A DNA stretch of 64,000 nt from the NCBI GenBank assembly GCA_019096065.1, contig JAGUCH010000001.1, positions 16,306,001 through 16,370,000 on the forward strand. Reading direction: 5' to 3'. This DNA is from Paracyclopina nana (lineage: Eukaryota > Arthropoda > Copepoda > Cyclopoida > Cyclopettidae). Below, piece after piece: positions 59,501 through 64,000 of the stretch. A program made the position numbers and the translations under genes. A model generated the notes under the pieces. That model was given only the letters and a program-made list of their open reading frames with translations, was not told where the DNA came from and searched no databases. Numbering within the stretch: the first letter of the stretch is position 1; every line of letters starts with the position of its first letter.

Positions 59501-62500
59501 TCGCCTTTGTCGTCCTTGTAGTACATCTCGTACTCGGCAAGCATGTTTCTGCTCGTTTGGCTGCCATGATACACAATGACATTCATATCAGACCAGAGCT
59601 CAAACTCTCGCTGCCAATTGGGAATTGTGGAGAGAGGAGCTATAACTAGGAAGGGCCCGCGAATGCCATATTTGAAAATGGCATCTAAAAAGGTCAAGCT
59701 TTGAATAGTCTTGCCCAAGCCCATTTCATCGGCCAACAAACAGTTACGTCCGTTGTACCACGAAAACAGAAGCCAGTTCACTCCCTCGAGCTGGTAAGGC
59801 CTCAAATTGTTGCCATTTTTGTACACTGGAGACTCGTCCCATTTCTTCCACTCGTGTTTGCGGGGCCTTCGCTTGTTGTTACCGACCTCTTCCAAGGGTG
59901 GATTTTTCCACTTTTCGTACTCCTTGATTTTTACAGGGTCGACATCAGACTCGAGTTCCCATGTGCAATCTTCGTATGGAAGCGACCTCCACTTGACCAG
60001 ATAATGCTTGGTGACCACGTTGGTCTGCTCATCAGTGTGAATTGAGGAGTCGAGCACTCGATCAACTTCAATGTACTCAGGGTTGAAATGCTCGTCTTCG
60101 CAGAACTCGAGCACATTGGCGGATTTTTCGCGTTTTTGCTTGTACCGCTTAATCTTCTGGCTGATTCGCTTGTCGCCTCGGTGCAGCTCTTCCTCGGTCA
60201 ACCATTGGCAATGAAGATAGGAGAAATTTTTGAACTTCACCAGAAATTCCTCAACTTCAATCATGCGAGCAGTCTTGTTAAGCTCTTTGGTCTTCTTTGT
60301 TGGCGTAATCTCAGTCTTGGTAACTGCAGCCTTTTCAGGCTTTTCAGCCGTCGGCGCATCACCCTCAGTTTTGGTTTCTGTGGTGGGCTCGGGCTCAGTT
60401 TTCTTTGGTTCATCCTCCACTTCGCCTTCTTTGGGCTTTTCAGTGTCAACCTTTTCAGCTTCAGGTTTAGCTTCGGCTTCGGGCTTGGGATCAGCTTCAG
60501 GCTTGGCTTCTGCCTCCGGCTTGACCTCAGCCTCCACCTTGGCTTCTTTTTCTTCAGGCTTAGTGGTTGGAGTCTCTCCCTTAGTGGCATCATCAGTAGC
60601 ATTTGAACTGTTGGCAGCCTTTTCAATGGCTTCTTGAAGCTGAGACTTTGTTGGCGGAGCTTTGCCAGCAAATTTGGTCAATTGATCCCTTGGAACCTCA
60701 AAGGCATTTTCATCTTCCTCGTCTGACTCGAGCTCTCGAGTACCCATTCTTGAGGCCAGGATGATTTGAACAACCATAGTATCCTCAGCGAGTGGGTCCT
60801 AATGGAAGTTAATTTTAGTAAAATTTACTTAGTTGGTTAATATAAATAACTTACCACATAGGCATAGTTCGGGCCAGACACCGAGTCATTTGTGTCCTCA
60901 GCTGGAGCTGGCTTGGCCTCAGAGGCCACCGAGGCAGGTGCTGAAGACTCTTTCGGAGTTGCCATTCCTGAGTCAGCTGACTCCTTGGCAGTAGGAACAC
61001 CTGCATCTCCACCAACACCAGCATTGGCCACATCGGGAGGCAAGTTCATGAGCAAATTTTCATCTTCTGACAAATTGAGGTCGATTTCGTCGACATACTT
61101 TTTCCGCTGAGTATGGCGGCCGGACCTTCTTTTCTCGGAGTCATCACCAGCCTTGGGAGAAGGTGGGGGCGTGACATCGAGTTCAACGTCACTCCCACTA
61201 TCACTTCGTTTCCGCTTTTTCTTTGAAAATTGAAGAAGGGTCCTAAAACAAATTTCAAAATTACTCACTCTGGAATTTCCAATTATCAAGATGACTAATT
61301 ACTTGTTAGGCTTGGGCTTTTTTGGAGTGGTGGATTTGAGCTTGGGCTTCCTGGAATCATAATCAGCCTCGCCCATGTCATCGACTCCAAAGTCAGTCTC
61401 GGCCTCATCGCCACTCTCATCTTTCTTCTTCTTCTTGGCGGCAGCTCTGGAATCACAATCAAGAGATGTTCGTTTTTAACAGGAATTTAACTACAGGGTG
61501 GTTCGTGCAAACAAAAAGTAGTATAGTATATGGAGATAATCATGCAGGAGAGAAGAAGAAGAGCATGGCAGCATGGGTCACCTTTTTGTCTTTTTGGAAG
61601 GCTCAGCTTCGAGCCCTTCCGTAAGATCGCCGGCCTCAGAAGTCTCCATCATGCCGTCCTCCATATCGTCGAAAACGTCATCAGCATTGTTGTCTTCGTC
61701 GACACTGTCTTTCTTGGACTTTTTCTTGGCTGGCTTAGCCCTGTTGTGGAAGGACAAACACAAAACACAGAATGAGGATTACGTACAATTTGTGCACAGC
61801 ATTAGTTTTCAAAAAGAACGTGATTTTTCCTTGAACCATTTTGTTGTTTGAAGGCGGAAACGGTGCAAAACACGAAAACAAGATTCCCTCAATTTCACAT
61901 TTTTTTTGCTATCACTTACCGTGGTTTCTTTTCTCTTGGGGCTCCCGGAGGCTTTTTTGAGCCTTTGCCTCTCTTCTTTTGTTCATCGTCGTCGTCCTGA
62001 AAAAGTACATTTTAAGTTTTTATAAATAATAAAAGGACAGCCATGATCTAACTTCCTGGCGGATGAATGCGGCTGTTAAGAGCAGCGTTACAATTCACCA
62101 GCCAGAATAAAAAATAATAATAAGCTTTGGATATATAACTAGGGAAAAAAGCCATGCATAAGCTGGGATCTAAATGTAGTAGCCTCTATCGAGATACACT
62201 GCGCGGGAATTGAATGAAATGAAAAACTTAATAAAGTCATTCAATTTTTTTTGAGCCTCTGACCTTAGGCCTAACTTTATCTGAAGGCTCCTGATTGTCA
62301 AAATCATACACGTCAGTGGAAGCCTTAGCCTCAGATTCAGAACACTCATCTCCGCTTTTAGTAGCTACAGATGAGGAATCGGGCTCGTCCGCAGCACCCT
62401 ACAAAAATTAACCAATTCAATGGCCATTTTTTGTTCTCGTTTCAACGACCGAAGTTATGGGAAATAAGGCGTTTTCCGATAAAATCCGTGACTAACCTGC

Positions 62501-64000
62501 ATGTGCGAGGGCGGCATCATACCAGGAGGATGCCCCATCATTCCTGGGTGATGCCCTGGTGGTGGATGAGGCCCCTGCCAGCCAGGAGGAGGTCCTGGTG
62601 GCATTTGTTGCTGCAAGTGCTGCAAGCGGGCTTGCAAGTCATTAATCTGGAATAGAATATTACCAAATCATAAACATTTCATATAAGCTAGTAGTTCAAA
62701 TACGATAATTGAAGTCCGCTTGACAATAAGCTTTCTTCCTAATTTAATTACGCTGTTTAATTCACCGTTTTTTTAATATGTCAGCTAGAAATGAGGCACG
62801 TAAAGGAAAAAAATGAATTCGTCGCCTCATTTTCATCAGAGCATTAAATTAAGAAGAGTAAACTGCACCGGTGACTGGCAACAAAAATGAAAAGTGGCGC
62901 AAATTAAGCGCATTTTTCTATGACATAAAGAAATTACGATTAAGGAAAAAAGTTAAAACAAGATATGGCGGCACAACTTGGGAAAAACACTAATCAGTGC
63001 TTTTTTGATAAATATATAAACATTTCTAAAAATCATTTGCCATTTTTCTTGCCGACGCGATGCAGCCACTGGTACTCTGACTCATATACCATTATGACTA
63101 CCAGTATACCTATAAAGCCAATTTGAGGTATTTTAATTGGCTAAGTTAATGTTTTCCTATTTTGTGCCTAAGCCTGTAAAAAATCTTAATATATGCGAAG
63201 TGAGATCTAATGAAAGGTGCAAAAAATACGTATTTACTAACTTATCTTAGCTCATTGAAAGTATGAAACCAGCACTGATAAACTAACCTGTTGCTGTATT
63301 TGGGGATTTTGCTGAGGATTCTGACTGTAAAGATGATTCAGTTGCTGATGTAAGTGTTGCATTTCCATCTGGATTGGATGAGGCGGAGGCATCATGTGTG
63401 GAGGGTGAGGGCCACCAGGTCCCATGGGAGGTCCGTAACCATGAGGTGGTGGACCATAGCCAGGCGGTGGCATTCTTCCATCAGGACCCATGGGCCCAGG
63501 TGGAGGCATTCCTCGAGGCCCATAGGGCATTCCAGGGTGCATGCCTGGATGCATGCCTGGGTGCATTCTGGGGCCATAGCCGTGCATGGGGTAACCAGGC
63601 GGAGGATGGGGCCCACTCTGTGGATGCGGAGCTCCGTGAGGCCCAGCTTGACTGTGAGGTACTGGCCCGTGAGGCCCACTAGCCTGACTATGAGGAGGTG
63701 GAGGCCCATAAGGTCCACCTGCTTGACTGATTGGAGGTCCATGAGGTGGCACACCTTGAGGCGCGGGCCCGTGTGGAGCGCCGTGCGGCATTGGGCCATG
63801 TGGGACACCTTGAGGCGGCTGCCCATGAGGGCCCATGTGAGGGCCTGGAGGCGGTTGCATGGTACTGCTTGTGGTCATGGTTGGAGGCGCCGTAGAGGCT
63901 ACGGTTGTGGTTGTCGTGGACAGTGCTGTGGTTGTAGACTCTGCTGATGATTTGTTATCTGACGACGCCAGCTCACTACTGTTCTCAACAGATGCAGGGA
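50532..64000 (-). CDS. CHD chromatin remodeller, class III (CHD6-9/kismet type), 5' end outside window
   Basis: Exons: 64000-63288 (partial), 62646-62497, 62398-62264, 61996-61920, 61740-61582, 61446-61303, 61242-60855, 60798-57785, 57581-57171, 56698-56591, 56532-54964, 54786-54565, 54459-50532. Phases agree; 3671 residues lie in the window (numbered here from the first full codon). Order: Pro/Gly/His/Met-rich tail, charged Lys/Glu segments, [10 protein letters not shown] repeats, two chromodomains (about 760-885, [11 protein letters not shown] and [18 protein letters not shown]), SNF2 ATPase with DEMGLGKT (945-952) and DEAH (1057-1060), helicase C with [18 protein letters not shown]-like regions (about 1577-1630 and in exon 56532-54964), a BRK domain (about 2543-2582), a GPGRPP AT-hook-like motif, then a very long hydrophobic-D-P-K repeat tract to about 3490. 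The family slides nucleosomes at enhancers and promoters, with chromodomains reading histone tails. All helicase motifs look intact. Confidence 0.96.
51078..53630 (-). repeat. Coding tandem repeat: (G)(L/M/I/F)DPKxL decapeptide-like units in the CHD C-terminus
   Basis: More than fifty copies of a unit close to x-G-L-D-P-K-M-L-x, with Ala, Ser or Thr at times for Pro and Arg for Lys, spread over about 850 residues. They are broken by Ser/Thr/Ala-rich spacers. Copies differ at the DNA level, so this is not a recent slippage array. It lies entirely inside the last CHD exon. Confidence 0.9.
62647..63287 (-). other. CHD intron, 641 bp, after the first exon in the window
   Basis: Donor GTTAGT and acceptor ATTCCAG, phase 0. 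AT-rich; no other feature was recognised inside. Confidence 0.6.

Noticed and set aside
60088-60637. Plus-strand frames rich in F, L and S opposite the CHD chromodomain exon
   Set aside because: Shadow of the [10 protein letters not shown] and Lys/Glu-rich coding sequence. They have no domain or start context.
63354-63947. 197-codon plus-strand frame rich in W, R and H
   Set aside because: Antisense of the Pro/Gly/His-rich CHD exon. Such composition removes stops on the other strand, and the minus strand has matching splice sites and phases.
1-64000. tRNA or rRNA genes
   Set aside because: No A/B box pair with a cloverleaf and no rRNA-like sequence was seen by eye; a covariance search would be needed to be sure.

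Overview
This is nuclear DNA from an animal, most likely an invertebrate. Every gene is split by GT-AG introns, many only 60-250 bp long and a few above 1 kb. The protein families are metazoan: a myosuppressin-type neuropeptide GPCR, a DH-PH RhoGEF, a VAP protein and a class III CHD remodeller. Codons are mixed and the intergenic DNA is AT-rich and full of small inverted-repeat elements. An arthropod or another ecdysozoan fits best, but no species can be named from sequence alone. Exon models were built by eye from splice sites, and in each model the exon phases add up to one open frame.

Layout. All five genes lie on the minus strand. They are: (1) a myosuppressin/DMSR-like GPCR, 1242-4889, six coding exons; (2) a Tc1/mariner-superfamily transposase gene, 15994-18492, with nine coding exons and an intact frame; (3) a RhoGEF, 23907-34026, nine coding exons; (4) a VAP protein, 46804-48896, four exons; (5) a CHD7/kismet-type remodeller, 50532 to beyond 64000, thirteen exons seen and its 5' end outside the window. 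The stretches 4.9-16 kb, 20-24 kb and 34-46.8 kb are gene-poor. They hold at least six miniature inverted-repeat elements: two with apparent TA target duplications (5940-6658, 8720-9101), two with a shared TIR and TTA duplications (10238-10645, 41185-41670), and two copies of a ~195 bp family (36867-37064, 41674-41866). A possible hAT-like relic lies at 49057-49352.

The most unusual region is 19.0-21.0 kb on the plus strand, head-to-head with the transposase gene. An exon-like segment of 84, 94 or 106 bp, bounded by a pyrimidine-rich AG and by GTAATG or GTGAGT, is tandemly repeated at least eight times. One intron-like spacer differs completely in sequence yet keeps its splice signals. Degenerate units and duplicated AATAAA modules follow. 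This looks like a tandemly amplified exon-intron transcription unit, either a long noncoding RNA or a fast-evolving small repeat protein.

The genes do not form one pathway. The GPCR is a cell-surface neuropeptide receptor, the RhoGEF activates Rho GTPases, VAP tethers the ER to other membranes, and the CHD protein remodels nucleosomes. The CHD C-terminus carries a very large hydrophobic-D-P-K repeat tract.
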